From Buchnera aphidicola (Cinara pseudotaxifoliae) (lineage in GTDB: Bacteria > Pseudomonadota > Gammaproteobacteria > Enterobacterales > Enterobacteriaceae), in the NCBI RefSeq assembly GCF_900128595.1, contig NZ_LT635893.1:1-64000 (forward strand): a stretch of 64,000 nucleotides of DNA. The letters are read 5' to 3'. The notes under the pieces are model-generated. The model saw only the letters and a list, made by a program, of their open reading frames with translations, was not told the origin of the DNA and ran no database searches. Positions 11,551 through 24,100 of this stretch are shown here, one piece after another. Each line of letters starts with the position of its first letter. The stretch's first letter is position 1. The translations under genes and the position numbers were made by a program.

Positions 11551-11844
11551 ATGAAGCTTCGTCCATTGCACGATAAAGTGATTGTTAAACGTAATGAAGC
11601 TGAATCAAAATCTGCAGGTGGTATTGTTTTAACTGGATCTGCAGCTGGAAAATCTACTCGAGGAGTAGTTTTATCAGTAGGTAAAGGTCGACTTTTAGAT
11701 AATGGAATTATTAAAAAACTAGATGTAAAAGTTGGTGATGTTGTTATATTTAATGAAGGTTATGGTGCAAAAACTGAAACTATTGATAATGAAGAAATAT
11801 TAATTCTAACTGAAAGTGATATTCTAGCTGTTGTAGAAGAATAA
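11551..11844 (+). CDS. groES: Co-chaperonin GroES
   Basis: Heptameric lid of the GroEL chaperonin. The 97 residues match E. coli length. Seen: '[14 protein letters not shown]' start, the mobile-loop region '[15 protein letters not shown]' (about 18-32) that binds GroEL, and the C-terminal '[15 protein letters not shown]'. A strong Shine-Dalgarno (AGAGAGGA) lies 9 bases before the ATG. First gene of the groESL operon behind the heat-shock-type promoter. Confidence 0.98.
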   Translation: MKLRPLHDKVIVKRNEAESKSAGGIVLTGSAAGKSTRGVVLSVGKGRLLDNGIIKKLDVKVGDVVIFNEGYGAKTETIDNEEILILTESDILAVVEE

Positions 11845-11895
11845 TAATTTCATAATCATATTAACTGATAATTTTAAATTTTGAGGACATTTTAA

Positions 11896-13548
<1,653 letters not shown>

Positions 13549-13641
13549 ATTTTTTGATTTTATAGTAATTAAAAACGTTACTACGGTAAAAATAACAATA
13601 ATTTAATTATATTATTTATTATTGCACGTATACCGATAGTC

Positions 13642-13690
13642 TCCTTGTTCTCTTTAATATTTAATTATGAGAACAAGGGATTATATTTCT
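13642..13690 (+). terminator. Terminator hairpin after groEL
   Basis: CCTTGTTCTC (13643-13652) pairs perfectly with GAGAACAAGG (13669-13678), extended by one G-T pair, with a 16-base A+T loop, followed by a T-rich stretch. It lies between groEL and efp and probably ends or attenuates the abundant groESL transcript. Confidence 0.65.
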
Positions 13691-13709
13691 ATATTTTGAG
13701 ATATATGAT

Positions 13710-14279
13710 ATGACAACTTATAGCGGTACTTCTTTAAAGTCAGGATTAAAAATTTTAATAAAAAATCAACCATATGAAATTCAATATAGTGAATTTATAA
13801 AGCCAGGAAAAGGACAAGCGTTTGTTAGAATTAAGTTAAAACAACTATTAACTGGAAAAATTTTAAGCAAAACCGTTAAAGCAACAGATGTTTTTTATTC
13901 TACTGATGTTACAGAAATTTCTACATTGTATTTATATAATAATGGATTTATTTGGACATTTATGAATAAAAAAAATTTTGAACATATTCATGTTTTAAAA
14001 AAATTTTTGTGTGGATGTGAAAAATGGTTAATAAATTCTTCTGTTTGTAAAATTATGTTATGGAATAATTCTCCTATTTCCGTTCAAATTAATACATTTA
14101 TAACTTTAAGAGTTCAAGATATTGATATTGCAATAAAAGGAGATACGATTAATTCCGTTAGTAAACGAGTTGTCGTAGAAACAGGTGCTTCTATTCAAGT
14201 GCCTTTGTTTATTAAAAAAGGTGATTTTATTAAAATAAATACTCGTCTTGGAAAATATATATCTCGTATAAATTATTAA
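13710..14279 (+). CDS. efp: Elongation factor P
   Basis: tRNA-shaped factor that enters the ribosomal E site and relieves stalling at polyproline stretches. The 189 residues match E. coli (188). The KOW-like domain I carries 'KPGKGQAF', placing the modifiable lysine at K34 as in E. coli, where EpmA/EpmB add beta-lysine; no epm genes are in this window. Domain III is recognisable at 'VPLFIKKGDFIKINTRLGKYISR'. Same position after groEL as in other Buchnera. Convergent with dnaC. Confidence 0.97.
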   Translation: MTTYSGTSLKSGLKILIKNQPYEIQYSEFIKPGKGQAFVRIKLKQLLTGKILSKTVKATDVFYSTDVTEISTLYLYNNGFIWTFMNKKNFEHIHVLKKFLCGCEKWLINSSVCKIMLWNNSPISVQINTFITLRVQDIDIAIKGDTINSVSKRVVVETGASIQVPLFIKKGDFIKINTRLGKYISRINY

Positions 14280-14313
14280 TTTGATAGTTGTGATTTTTTT
14301 ATCGATAACTAAT

Positions 14314-15042
14314 TTAGTTTCTCTGTATATTTTTTCTATAACTATCCCATTCAAATGTTAACCATAGACTATTTCCTAAACTCATCCTGTCAAGAACTCT
14401 ATCTCCCAATAAACCATTTAATCTTTCATGATTTAAATTAGATAATATTCCGGTAGATTTTTTAGAGGATGATCTCCTATCTATAATCTGATTAATAATC
14501 ATTTTTTCATATCTAGATTCTGTTTGCATTCCTATTTCATCAATTATAAGTAAATCTACTGTACTTAAGTTATATAATAATTTTTCTTCAGTCATTTCTG
14601 CAGAAGACTGATTGAAAGTACTTTTAAGGGTTGACATAAGATCTGCAACTGTAATTATTAATATATTTTTTCCTCGTAAAATTAAATGATTTCCAATAGC
14701 TGAAGCTAAATGATTTTTTCCAGTTCCTGGTCGACCTGAGAATATAAAGTTAGCAATATTGTTTTTAAAATTTTCTGCATATCTACGAGCAGCGCATAGG
14801 ACTTTTTTATGTCCTTCATGATGTACTTGGTAATTTTCAAAAGAACAATTTTTATATAATTCTCGTATTCCGGATCGACCTAATGTTCTTTTTATTTTCA
14901 TAGCTTTATTTTTTTGAATAATGGATTCAGAATATTTTTTTCCTTGTTCTTGATTCCAGAATAATAATTCTTTATCATTACAGAATTTTGGTTCTATGTA
15001 AGCAGGCATAATTTTTTTTAGTTTTTTTAAAAAATTATTCAT
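14314..15042 (-). CDS. dnaC: Helicase loader DnaC
   Basis: AAA+ protein that loads the DnaB replicative helicase onto single-stranded DNA. 242 residues (E. coli 245). Seen: Walker A 'GRPGTGKN' at residues 103-110, including the unusual asparagine after lysine that is typical of E. coli DnaC, Walker B 'LLIIDEIG' near 165, and the 'GDRVLDRM' C-terminal block with the arginine-finger region. The dnaT gene that precedes dnaC in relatives is absent. Its retention beside an eroded dnaA is notable. Confidence 0.95.
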   Translation of the reverse strand: MNNFLKKLKKIMPAYIEPKFCNDKELLFWNQEQGKKYSESIIQKNKAMKIKRTLGRSGIRELYKNCSFENYQVHHEGHKKVLCAARRYAENFKNNIANFIFSGRPGTGKNHLASAIGNHLILRGKNILIITVADLMSTLKSTFNQSSAEMTEEKLLYNLSTVDLLIIDEIGMQTESRYEKMIINQIIDRRSSSKKSTGILSNLNHERLNGLLGDRVLDRMSLGNSLWLTFEWDSYRKNIQRN

Positions 15043-15276
15043 GTTATGTTATTTATTTCTCCAGATTTTATTAGTAACTATATTTTTAGCAATTTTAAAA
15101 ATTAGTTTTACTTGAAAAATAATTTTTTCTGTGATTTTTATGATAAAATAATTTTTAATTGACGATCGTTTTATGTAATTTTTATTAATTATATGTTATT
15201 ATAAACATAAATATAAGATTTTTATAAAATAGATAGTGATATTTATGAAGTTATATATTTTATTTTTTTTAAAACA

Positions 15277-15858
15277 TTAATTTTTATTTTTTTTATAAAA
15301 TAATAAAAATGATACTATTCCTATTTTTTTTTTTTTAATTAATTTCCATGTATCAGGTATATAGATATTATTATCTATATGTTCAATATATATAAAGGAA
15401 TTTTTATGAATCCAATTATATTTTTCTAGATATTGAACAGATTGGTTAAGCAACGTTTTATTATAAAAAGGTGGGTCTAAATAAATAATATCGTATGGTG
15501 TACCATTTTTTTTTAACCATTGTAGGGTATTAGTATGAAAAACTGATATATTAGTAATAGAAAAATTTTTTATAGTTTTTCTTAATTTATTAACTAAAGT
15601 ATAGTTTTTTTCTAATGAAGTAACTGATTTAGCTAATCGAGAAACTGATTCTATACTTAAGTTTCCGCTTCCAGAAAAACAATCTAAACATGTGGAGTTT
15701 TTTATATATTTTTGTAACCAACTAAATACTACTTGTTTAACACGATTTCTGGTAGGCCTTATATTTATTTTGTTAACTGAATGCAATACTCTATTTTTTA
15801 AAAATCCACCAGTAATACGAATTTTTTTTTGTTTTTTTGTTTTTTTTTTCATTTTCAT
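15277..15858 (-). CDS. rsmD: 16S rRNA (guanine-966 N2)-methyltransferase RsmD
   Basis: Methylates G966 of 16S rRNA in assembled 30S subunits using S-adenosylmethionine. 193 residues (E. coli 198). Seen: 'RITGGFLKNRVL' near the N-terminus, 'IRPTRNRVKQVVFSWL', SAM-binding motif I 'LDCFSGSGNLSIE' near residue 62, and the catalytic 'YLDPPF' motif near 130. Divergent from ftsY with a 56-base spacer, the same pairing as E. coli rsmD-ftsY. Confidence 0.95.
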   Translation of the reverse strand: MKMKKKTKKQKKIRITGGFLKNRVLHSVNKINIRPTRNRVKQVVFSWLQKYIKNSTCLDCFSGSGNLSIESVSRLAKSVTSLEKNYTLVNKLRKTIKNFSITNISVFHTNTLQWLKKNGTPYDIIYLDPPFYNKTLLNQSVQYLEKYNWIHKNSFIYIEHIDNNIYIPDTWKLIKKKKIGIVSFLLFYKKNKN

Positions 15859-15914
15859 AACTTTATTATGGAATCTTTTAAATAAAATATAATGAATATT
15901 TGTAATAATAAAAA

Positions 15915-16970
15915 ATGAGGGTTATATGTGTGATAAAAAAAAATTTTTTTTCTAATTTAAAATCCTTTTTTAAAAAAAAAATTCAGAATAATACTCCTAA
16001 ACATAAAATAAAAACCGATTTAACAAATTCTTCTTTAAATTCATCTAATAATAAAATTAATTCTTTTTTTAATAATTATATACATAATACCAAAAAATTT
16101 TTTATTAACAAAATAAATAATATTTTTTGTACACAAAAGTTAGATGAACATATGTTTAAAAAATTAAAAAATTTATTATTATCTTCTGATTTTGGAGTAA
16201 CCGCTACTGAAAAAATTTTACATACATTTAAAATATATATTAAAAAAAACAATTCAATAAGTTCTAACAAAGCTATTATATATTTCAAAAATTTATTATT
16301 AAATATGTTGATTATATCGAAAGAAAAAAGTTGTAGTATTTCTAAGGCTAAAATGCCGTTTATAATTTTAATAGTTGGAGTAAACGGTGTAGGAAAAACA
16401 ACTATTGTTACAAAACTAGCATACTATTATAAAAACCTCGGTTATTCTACTATGGTAGCTGCAGGTGATACGTATAGATCTGCTGCAATTGATCAGTTAA
16501 TAGATTTAGGGAGAATCAATAGTATTCCTGTTTTTTCTAAACCTCTAGATTCAGATCCTGCTTCAGTGATATTTGATGCAATTAAAGAATCCATCAAAAA
16601 AAAAAAGGATATTTTAATTATTGATACAGCGGGTCGCTTACATAATAAAAATCATTTAATTCAGGAATTACAAAAAATTAACCGAGTAATTCATAAATGT
16701 CACCCAACGGCGCCTCATGAAATATTTCTAGTTTTAGATGCTGGGATTGGTCAAAATTCTATAGAACAAGCTAGAGTTTTTTCTTCTAATCTTCCAGTCA
16801 CTGGGTCTATTATTACTAAGTTAGATGGTACAGCTAAAGGAGGAATTATTTTTTCAGTTGCTAATGAATTAATTATCCCAATTCGTTTTGTTGGTACAGG
16901 AGAAAAAATAACAGATTTTTCATCTTTTGATAGCAAAAAATTTGTTGATAGTTTTTTTAATGTTAGTTAA
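15915..16970 (+). CDS. ftsY: Signal recognition particle receptor FtsY
   Basis: SRP-receptor GTPase that delivers ribosome-nascent chain complexes to the SecYEG/YidC translocon. 351 residues against 497 in E. coli; the long acidic A domain is replaced by a short lysine/asparagine-rich leader. NG domain motifs: G1 'GVNGVGKTTIVTKLA' near residue 155, 'DTYRSAAIDQL', G3 'DTAGRLH', G4 'TKLDGTAKGG' near 297, and the C-terminal 'FVGTGEKITDF'. Start taken at the first ATG of the frame. Confidence 0.97.
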   Translation: MRVICVIKKNFFSNLKSFFKKKIQNNTPKHKIKTDLTNSSLNSSNNKINSFFNNYIHNTKKFFINKINNIFCTQKLDEHMFKKLKNLLLSSDFGVTATEKILHTFKIYIKKNNSISSNKAIIYFKNLLLNMLIISKEKSCSISKAKMPFIILIVGVNGVGKTTIVTKLAYYYKNLGYSTMVAAGDTYRSAAIDQLIDLGRINSIPVFSKPLDSDPASVIFDAIKESIKKKKDILIIDTAGRLHNKNHLIQELQKINRVIHKCHPTAPHEIFLVLDAGIGQNSIEQARVFSSNLPVTGSIITKLDGTAKGGIIFSVANELIIPIRFVGTGEKITDFSSFDSKKFVDSFFNVS

Positions 16971-17017
16971 ATCTGTACTAATGGATCTATTTATCGATAG
17001 ATTAACAATTTAATGAG

Positions 17018-17046
17018 AATGCACAGTGTGCATATTGTGCACTTTT
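17018..17046 (+). promoter_or_regulatory. Palindromic TGCACA/TGTGCA element ahead of rpoH
   Basis: Half-sites TGCACA (17020-17025), TGTGCA (17027-17032) and TGTGCA (17036-17041) lie within 22 bases and end in a short T-run. Two mutually exclusive hairpins are possible. It sits between ftsY and rpoH, immediately before the putative rpoH ribosome site AGGA (17047-17050). It could be the ftsY terminator, an operator-like dyad, or a translation-modulating hairpin. Confidence 0.4.
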
Positions 17047-17054
17047 AGGATAAA

Positions 17055-17930
17055 ATGAAAAAAATAAAAAATCAGGTTCGTACAATTAGTTTTTTAAATA
17101 TTGGTAGTTTAGATGCCTATATTCGTATGGCAAATTCTTTTTCTATATTATCTCCTGAAAAAGAAAAATTACTTGCAGAAAAATTGTTTTTTTATAGAGA
17201 TATAGAGTCAGCAAAATTATTAATTTTATCAAATTTACGATTTGTAATTCATGTTGCTAAAAATTATTCTGGATATGGTTTACCGCAAGCTGATTTAATT
17301 CAAGAAGGAAATATTGGTTTAATGAAAGCAATTAGACGTTTTAATCCCAATATTAATGTTCGTTTAGTTTCTTTTGCTGTGCATTGGATAAAATCTGAAA
17401 TTCATGAATATGTTTTAAAAAATTGGCGTATAGTAAAAGTTGCTACTACTAAAGCACAACGAAAATTATTTTTTAATTTAAGAAAATCTAAAAAAAGATT
17501 AGGTTGGTTTAATCTTCATGAAATAGATATTGTTGCACGTGAATTAGGTGTTAGTAGACAAGAAGTAAAAGAAATGGAAGCAAGAATGTCTGCTCAAGAT
17601 ATAACTTTAGACGTCACACCATCAGATTCTCAATCTGATTATCCAATGAGTAATATGCGTTCCTCCCTCCATCTAGAAGACAAAAAATCAAATTTTGCAA
17701 CAAAAGTAGAGCAAGATAACTGGGCTTTACATGCTGTTAATAAATTAAGTAATGCATTGTTAGTATTAGATGAAAGGAGTCAGCAAATTATTAAAAGGCG
17801 TTGGTTAAATAAAAATAGTTCTAAGATTACTTTGCAGACTATTGCTCAAGACTACGGAATTTCAGCTGAACGAGTTCGTCAATTAGAAAAAAATGCTATG
17901 AAAAAATTAAAAATAGCGATTGAAGCATAA
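17055..17930 (+). CDS. rpoH: RNA polymerase heat-shock sigma factor RpoH (sigma-32)
   Basis: Directs RNA polymerase to heat-shock promoters such as the one upstream of groES. 291 residues (E. coli 284). Seen: region 2 with '[18 protein letters not shown]' near residue 82, '[20 protein letters not shown]' (region 2.3/2.4), an RpoH-box-like 'RKLFFNLRK', and region 4.2 helix-turn-helix '[19 protein letters not shown]' near the C-terminus. With rpoD it is one of the two sigma factors in this window. It follows ftsY; the E. coli ftsE/ftsX genes between them are gone. Confidence 0.97.
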   Translation: MKKIKNQVRTISFLNIGSLDAYIRMANSFSILSPEKEKLLAEKLFFYRDIESAKLLILSNLRFVIHVAKNYSGYGLPQADLIQEGNIGLMKAIRRFNPNINVRLVSFAVHWIKSEIHEYVLKNWRIVKVATTKAQRKLFFNLRKSKKRLGWFNLHEIDIVARELGVSRQEVKEMEARMSAQDITLDVTPSDSQSDYPMSNMRSSLHLEDKKSNFATKVEQDNWALHAVNKLSNALLVLDERSQQIIKRRWLNKNSSKITLQTIAQDYGISAERVRQLEKNAMKKLKIAIEA

Positions 17931-18624
17931 TTATTATTTATAATATATTTTTTTAGGTTTTAGTATTTATTCTTGAATTTCTATTTATTTTTTTTAAAAA
18001 TTATTTAATATATAGTATTTTTTTAATATGTGTATTTATTTTTTACAGATATTAGTAATTTTTCGTACTATAAATATTTTATTTTTCTGTAGAAAAGTAT
18101 TGATTGCTTATTTTTACGATGTTAGTATATTTTTTTTCTACAAATACATTTACGATTTTATATCGTTATAGACAATAGATATTTCTTATAATATTAAATA
18201 TCTTATTTTAAAATATTTTGACATATATATTATATAGAATTTTTTAATATATTGATGATTAACAACAATTTTGAAAATTTTTAAAAAATATTTATAGTAT
18301 TTTTATTATGAAAATTTATTTAATGAATTAAATTTTAGAGGTTAAAATAAACGTTTTTTTAAATTAAAAATTAATATTTATGTAATTAATATGTTTATGA
18401 ATACTAATTAATTTTAAATGATAGAGGTGTATGTTATATGTTTTAATATACAATAATGATATTAATTAAGAAATATTTAAAACGAATGATCTATATTAAG
18501 AATTTTTATAAAAGTTTTTTGTACACATATATAACTGACAGTTATTTATTGTAGATAACTTATAAAGTTAATTATTTTTGGTATTTTTTATTTTTGTATT
18601 AATAACAAAATAGGAAAAACATGT
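17931..18624. other. Long non-coding spacer between rpoH and metE
   Basis: About 690 bases of extremely A+T-rich sequence with stops in all frames and no convincing protein remnant, RNA gene or hairpin. Other Buchnera strains carry several genes in this interval, so it probably holds eroded remains of lost genes plus the metE promoter. Confidence 0.4.
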
Positions 18625-20910
18625 ATGGCTATAAAAAATCATATACTAGGATTTCCTAGAATTGGTGCGCGTCGTGAATTAAAATTTGCTTTAGAAAATT
18701 ATTGGTCAAAAAAAATTACTTTGCATGATTTATTAGTTGTTGGTAAAACTATTAGACATAATAACTGGAAATATCAAGTTGATTGTGGTTTAGATTATGT
18801 AACGGTAGGTGATTTTGCATGGTACGATCATGTATTAAATGTTAGTATGATGATTAATAATGTTCCTAAAAGACATCAAATAGAAGATGAATCTAAGTTA
18901 AATTTAGATACTTTGTTTAGAATTGCTAGAGGATCAATAGTAATCGATAAAAATTGCTCTGCATCTGAGATGACTAAGTGGTTTGATACAAATTATCATT
19001 ATATTGTACCTGAGTTATCTTGCGATCAAAATTTTTATTTTGCTTGGAAAGCAATTCTAGAAGAAACCGATGAAGCATTATCATTAGGGTATACGGTAAA
19101 ACCAGTTTTGTTAGGTCCATTGACGTATTTGTGGTTAGGTAAAGTTAAAGGAATTAGTTTTAATAAATTAGATCTTTTGGAAAAAATATTACCTATTTAT
19201 AAAGAAGTATTAACAAAATTATCTCGTAGAAATATTGAGTGGATTCAAATTGACGAACCTATTTTAGTTTTAGACATTCCTACACAATGGAAAAAAGCTT
19301 TTTTGGGTGTGTATAAAGAATTGAAAAATAACAAAATAAAAATTTTGTTATCTACATATTTTGGTGACATACATAGTAATATTGACATAATTAATAAATT
19401 ATCAATTGATGGGTTACATATTGATTTGGTTGCAGGAAAATATGATATATGTCAATTACATAATTATTTTAATGAAAAATTTTTATTATCATTAGGTATA
19501 GTTAACGGACGTAATATTTGGAAAACAGATTTATTAAAATGGTATACAAAATTAAAGTTATTTTCTAAAGTGAAGCGTATTTTTTGGATCAGTACATCGT
19601 GTTCACTATTACATGTTCCATTAGATATATCTTTAGAAGAAAATTTAACAGATTTTGTAAAATCTTGGTTTTCATTTGGTATGCAAAAATGTTTAGAAAT
19701 ATCCATTTTGTCTCGTGTATTAAATAAAAAATTAAACATAAAAGAAATACATCGTTGGATCAAACCTATTGATGCATATAAATCATCTAATATAGTTAAT
19801 AATATTGTAGTGCAAAAACGTGTTTTACAAATTTCTTCTGATCATATGCAAAGAAAAAATGATTTTACTATACGTTCAGCTATTCAAAAGAAAAAATTAA
19901 ACTTACCAATATTACCTACTACTACAATTGGTTCATTTCCACAAACCATAGAAATTAGACAATTACGGTTAGATTATAAAAATAAAAAAATTAGTCAATC
20001 AGATTATGAAAATAGTTTAAAAATACACATTAAAAATAATATTATTCAACAGGAAAAATTAGGATTAGATGTTCTGGTGCATGGAGAACCTGAAAGAAAT
20101 GATATGGTTGAATATTTTAGTGAATATTTAGAAGGTTTTGTATTTACACAGTACGGTTGGGTGCAAAGTTATGGTTCTCGATGTGTGAAACCTCCAATTA
20201 TTGTAGGAGATATTAGTCGGATTACTCCTATTACAGTTATGTGGTCAAAATTTGCTCAATCATTAACAAATAAGCCTGTTAAAGCTATGTTAACAGGACC
20301 GGTTACAATTCTGTGTTGGTCTTTTCCTCGTGAAGACATTCCTAAAGAGCGCATAGCTCAACAAATTGCTTTAGCTTTGAGAGATGAAGTATCAGATTTA
20401 GAAAATTCTGGCATTGATGTTATTCAAATTGATGAGCCTGCTTTACGAGAAGGATTACCTTTACGGAAATTTTATTGGGATAATTATTTATCATGGGCAG
20501 TTAAAGCATTTAAGCTATGTTCATCAGGTGTAAAAGATAGCACACAAATTCATACGCATATGTGTTATTGCGAATTTAATGATATTATGCCTGCAATAGT
20601 AGATTTAGATGCTGATGTGATCACTATTGAAACATCTCGTTCAGACATGGATTTGTTAGAATTTTTTAAAACGTTTAAATATCCTAATGATATTGGTCCA
20701 GGGGTATATGATATTCATTCTCCAAATATTCCTACAATTAATTGGATTGAAAAATTATTAATTAAAGCGGTAGAATATATTCCTGTACAACAATTATGGG
20801 TGAATCCAGATTGTGGTTTAAAAACTCGTAATTGGATGGAAACATTGTTAGCTTTACAAAACATGATACAAGCTACTAAAAATATTCGAAAAAAAATTTT
20901 AAAAAAATAA
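18625..20910 (+). CDS. metE: Cobalamin-independent methionine synthase
   Basis: Transfers a methyl group from 5-methyltetrahydropteroyltriglutamate to homocysteine, the last step of methionine synthesis; MetF, which supplies the methyl donor, is at 34311-35192. 761 residues (E. coli 753). Seen: N-terminal 'LGFPRIGARRELKFALENYW', the C-terminal 'TTIGSFPQT' block near 433, and zinc ligands in 'HTHMCYCEF' (His, Cys), 'TIETSRSDMD' (Glu) and 'VNPDCGLKTRNW' (Cys). It serves the host-provisioning role of Buchnera. Confidence 0.98.
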   Translation: MAIKNHILGFPRIGARRELKFALENYWSKKITLHDLLVVGKTIRHNNWKYQVDCGLDYVTVGDFAWYDHVLNVSMMINNVPKRHQIEDESKLNLDTLFRIARGSIVIDKNCSASEMTKWFDTNYHYIVPELSCDQNFYFAWKAILEETDEALSLGYTVKPVLLGPLTYLWLGKVKGISFNKLDLLEKILPIYKEVLTKLSRRNIEWIQIDEPILVLDIPTQWKKAFLGVYKELKNNKIKILLSTYFGDIHSNIDIINKLSIDGLHIDLVAGKYDICQLHNYFNEKFLLSLGIVNGRNIWKTDLLKWYTKLKLFSKVKRIFWISTSCSLLHVPLDISLEENLTDFVKSWFSFGMQKCLEISILSRVLNKKLNIKEIHRWIKPIDAYKSSNIVNNIVVQKRVLQISSDHMQRKNDFTIRSAIQKKKLNLPILPTTTIGSFPQTIEIRQLRLDYKNKKISQSDYENSLKIHIKNNIIQQEKLGLDVLVHGEPERNDMVEYFSEYLEGFVFTQYGWVQSYGSRCVKPPIIVGDISRITPITVMWSKFAQSLTNKPVKAMLTGPVTILCWSFPREDIPKERIAQQIALALRDEVSDLENSGIDVIQIDEPALREGLPLRKFYWDNYLSWAVKAFKLCSSGVKDSTQIHTHMCYCEFNDIMPAIVDLDADVITIETSRSDMDLLEFFKTFKYPNDIGPGVYDIHSPNIPTINWIEKLLIKAVEYIPVQQLWVNPDCGLKTRNWMETLLALQNMIQATKNIRKKILKK

Positions 20911-21109
20911 GTTTTAATTATATATGCATTCCACTTAATGCGATTTTATTAAATATTGATTGTGTTTAGTGGTTTGTTTATGGAAAGTGTATAACATTCT
21001 TATTAAGGTTTTTGTATTGCAAGAAAAATAATAATTAGTTGTAATATATATTTTTTTATTTTTTTAATAATCTAAATATTATTTTAGATTTTAATGTGAT
21101 TTAAGATAT

Positions 21110-21142
21110 CGAGCTGTTAATACAATCAGCTCGAATTATTTT
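21110..21142. terminator. Terminator hairpin between metE and rpoC
   Basis: CGAGCTG (21110-21116) pairs with CAGCTCG (21127-21133) around a 10-base loop. On the plus strand it is followed by a T-rich run, so it is best as the metE terminator. It may also stop rpoBC transcripts arriving on the minus strand. Confidence 0.6.
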
Positions 21143-24100
21143 TTATAAATTATTATTAATTTTTTCGGTAGAATTTAACAGTTCAGATAAGTTTGCTGCT
21201 GCTTCTTCAGGACTAACAGAAGTAGATTTTGTTTGTTGTTTAGACGAATTTTTAATTTTTGTTTTTAATCTTTGTTTATGATATTTATATCCTGTTCCAG
21301 CTGGAATTAATCTACCAACAATCACATTTTCTTTTAATCCGCGTAGTTTATCTTTTTTTCCAGCTACAGCAGATTCTGTTAATACACGTGTAGTTTCTTG
21401 AAATGATGCTGCAGAGATAAATGATTCAGTTGCTAATGATGCTTTAGTGATACCTAGTAAATCACGAGAAAATCTTGCTATTTTTCTTTTTTTGATTTTG
21501 AGTTTTTTGTTTTCTAGCATGACGCTTGAATATTCCGTTTGTTCACCTTGTAAAAAATCAGAATCACCAGAATTTGTTATGGTAGCTTTTCGTAACATTT
21601 GTCTAATTATAACTTCAATATGTTTATTATTTATTTTCACACCTTGTAGTCGATATACTTCTTGTACTTCATTTACTATATGGCTAGTAACAGCTTGTAC
21701 ACCCCTTAATCTTAAAATATCATGTGGAGATTCAGGTCCATCAGAAATAGTATCCCCTTTTTCTACTCTTTCTCCTTCAAAAACATTTAGTTGTCTCCAT
21801 TTTGGTATCATTTCTTCATAAGTATTATTTCCATCTGGAGGAGTAAGAATTAATCTTCTTTTTCCTTTTGTTTCTTTTCCAAAAGAAACAATTCCGTTAA
21901 TTTCAGCTAAAATAGCTAATTCTTTAGGTTTTCTAGCTTCAAATAAATCTGCTACTCGAGGTAAACCTCCTGTAATATCTTTGGTTCCTGCTGATTCCTG
22001 AGGAACTCGAGCCAATGTATCTCCTGAAGATATCTTCATTCCGTTATCTAATTGTACAATTGATTTTCCAGGTAAAAAGTATTGAGCAGGCATATCAGTA
22101 CCGGGTATAAATATATCAGATCCTGTTTTATCAACAATTTTCAAAGAAGGTTTTAAATCTTTTCCTTGTATATTTCTTTCTGAAGTGTCAAGAATTACAA
22201 TAGAAGATAAACCTGTTAATTCATCGGTTTGTTTGGAAACGCTTTGCCCTTCAACAACATCAATAAATTGAATATATCCGCTTACTTCAGTAATTACAGG
22301 GATAGTATGTGGATCCCATCGTGCAATTATTTCTCCAGCCTTAACTTTTTCACCTTCTCCTTTTGTTAGCAATGATCCATAAGGTATTTTATAACTTTCT
22401 TGTGTTTTTCCGGTTTTATCTATCATTTTTAACTCAACATTTCTAGAGATTATAACTATTTTTCCTTCTGAGTTAATCACAGATTTTGCTCGATTTAAAT
22501 GAATTAGTCCGTTTTTACGAATTTGAATACTGGATTCAGAGGCTACTTTTGAAGCAGCTCCTCCAATGTGAAATGTACGCATAGTTAATTGTGTTCCTGG
22601 CTCACCAATAGACTGAGCTGCAATAACACCTATGGCTTCTCCTTTATGGACTAGCTTTCCTCTAGCGAGGTCGCGTCCATAGCAATACGCGCATACTCCA
22701 AAATTTGTTTCGCAATGCACTACTGATCTCACCTTAACAGCATCTATAGAATTTTTTTCTAAAATATTACACCATTCTTCGTTTAATAAAGTATTTTGCG
22801 GTATCATAATTTTTGTAGAATCTAGATAATAAATATCTTCTACAGTTATACGCCCTAAAACTCTTTCTCTAAGTGGTTCTTTTATCTCTCCTCCCTCAAT
22901 TAAAGTACTCATTAAAATTCCTTTTCGGGTTTTACAGTCAGTTTTTGTAACTACTAAATCTTGTGCTACATCTACTAATCTTCTAGTTAAATAACCTGAA
23001 TTAGCAGTTTTTAATGCAGTATCAGCTAACCCTTTTCTTGCTCCATGAGTAGAAATAAAATATTGTAGTACGTTTAATCCTTCTCTAAAATTTGCTGTTA
23101 TTGGTGTCTCTATAATGGAACCATCAGGTTTTGCCATTAATCCACGCATGCCAGCTAATTGTCTAATTTGAGCTGCAGAACCTCTTGCTCCAGAATCAGC
23201 CATTATAAAAATATTGTTAAAGGACTTTTGTTTTATTTTTTTTTGATCTTTATTATAAATAATATCATGTGATAAATTTTTCATCATAGCATTTGCAATA
23301 TTTTCATTTGCATCCGCCCATATATCTATTACTTTGTTATATCGTTCACTTGCTGTAACTAATCCGGTTTGAAACTGTTTGTGTATTTCAGATACTTCTT
23401 TTTCTGCTTCTAATAAAATATTTGTTTTTTTTGTCGGTATTATAATATCGTCAATTCCAACAGAAACACCAGATTTTGCTGCATATGAAAATCCTGTATA
23501 CATGATTTGATCAGCTAAATTAACTGTTTCTTTTAATCCTAATATTCGATAACAAATATTTAAAATATTTGATATGTCTGATTTTTTTAGTGTTTTATTG
23601 ATTATTTTAAATGGTAATCCTTGAGGTATAATAGTCCAAAAAATTGCTCTTCCTATGGTAGTTTTGATGATTTTTTTTTGCTCTATTAAATTGTTTTTGT
23701 CATCTTTAATATATTCAGAGATACGGATATTAACGATAGAATGTAAATCAACCGATCCTAAAGCATACATACGTTCGGCCTCTTTTGAAGAAGAGAGCAA
23801 CATTTCGGATCCTTTTCCATTGATTTTTTTTCGTGTCATATAATATATACCTAAAATTACATCTTGAGATGGAACGATAATAGGTTCTCCATTAGCCGGG
23901 GAAAGTATATTTCTAGTCGACATCATTAATAATCGCGCTTCTTTTTGAGCAGATTTTGTTAATGGAATATGAATCGCCATTTGATCTCCATCAAAATCTG
24001 CGTTATATGCAGCACATACTAATGGATGTAATTGTATTGCTTTTCCTTCAATTAAAATAGGTTCAAATGCTTGTATGCCCAATCTATGTAATGTAGGCGC

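Noticed and set aside
15692-15892. 66-codon hydrophobic frame opposite rsmD
   Set aside because: Phenylalanine-rich sequence arises from the poly-lysine start of rsmD read on the opposite strand; no independent support.
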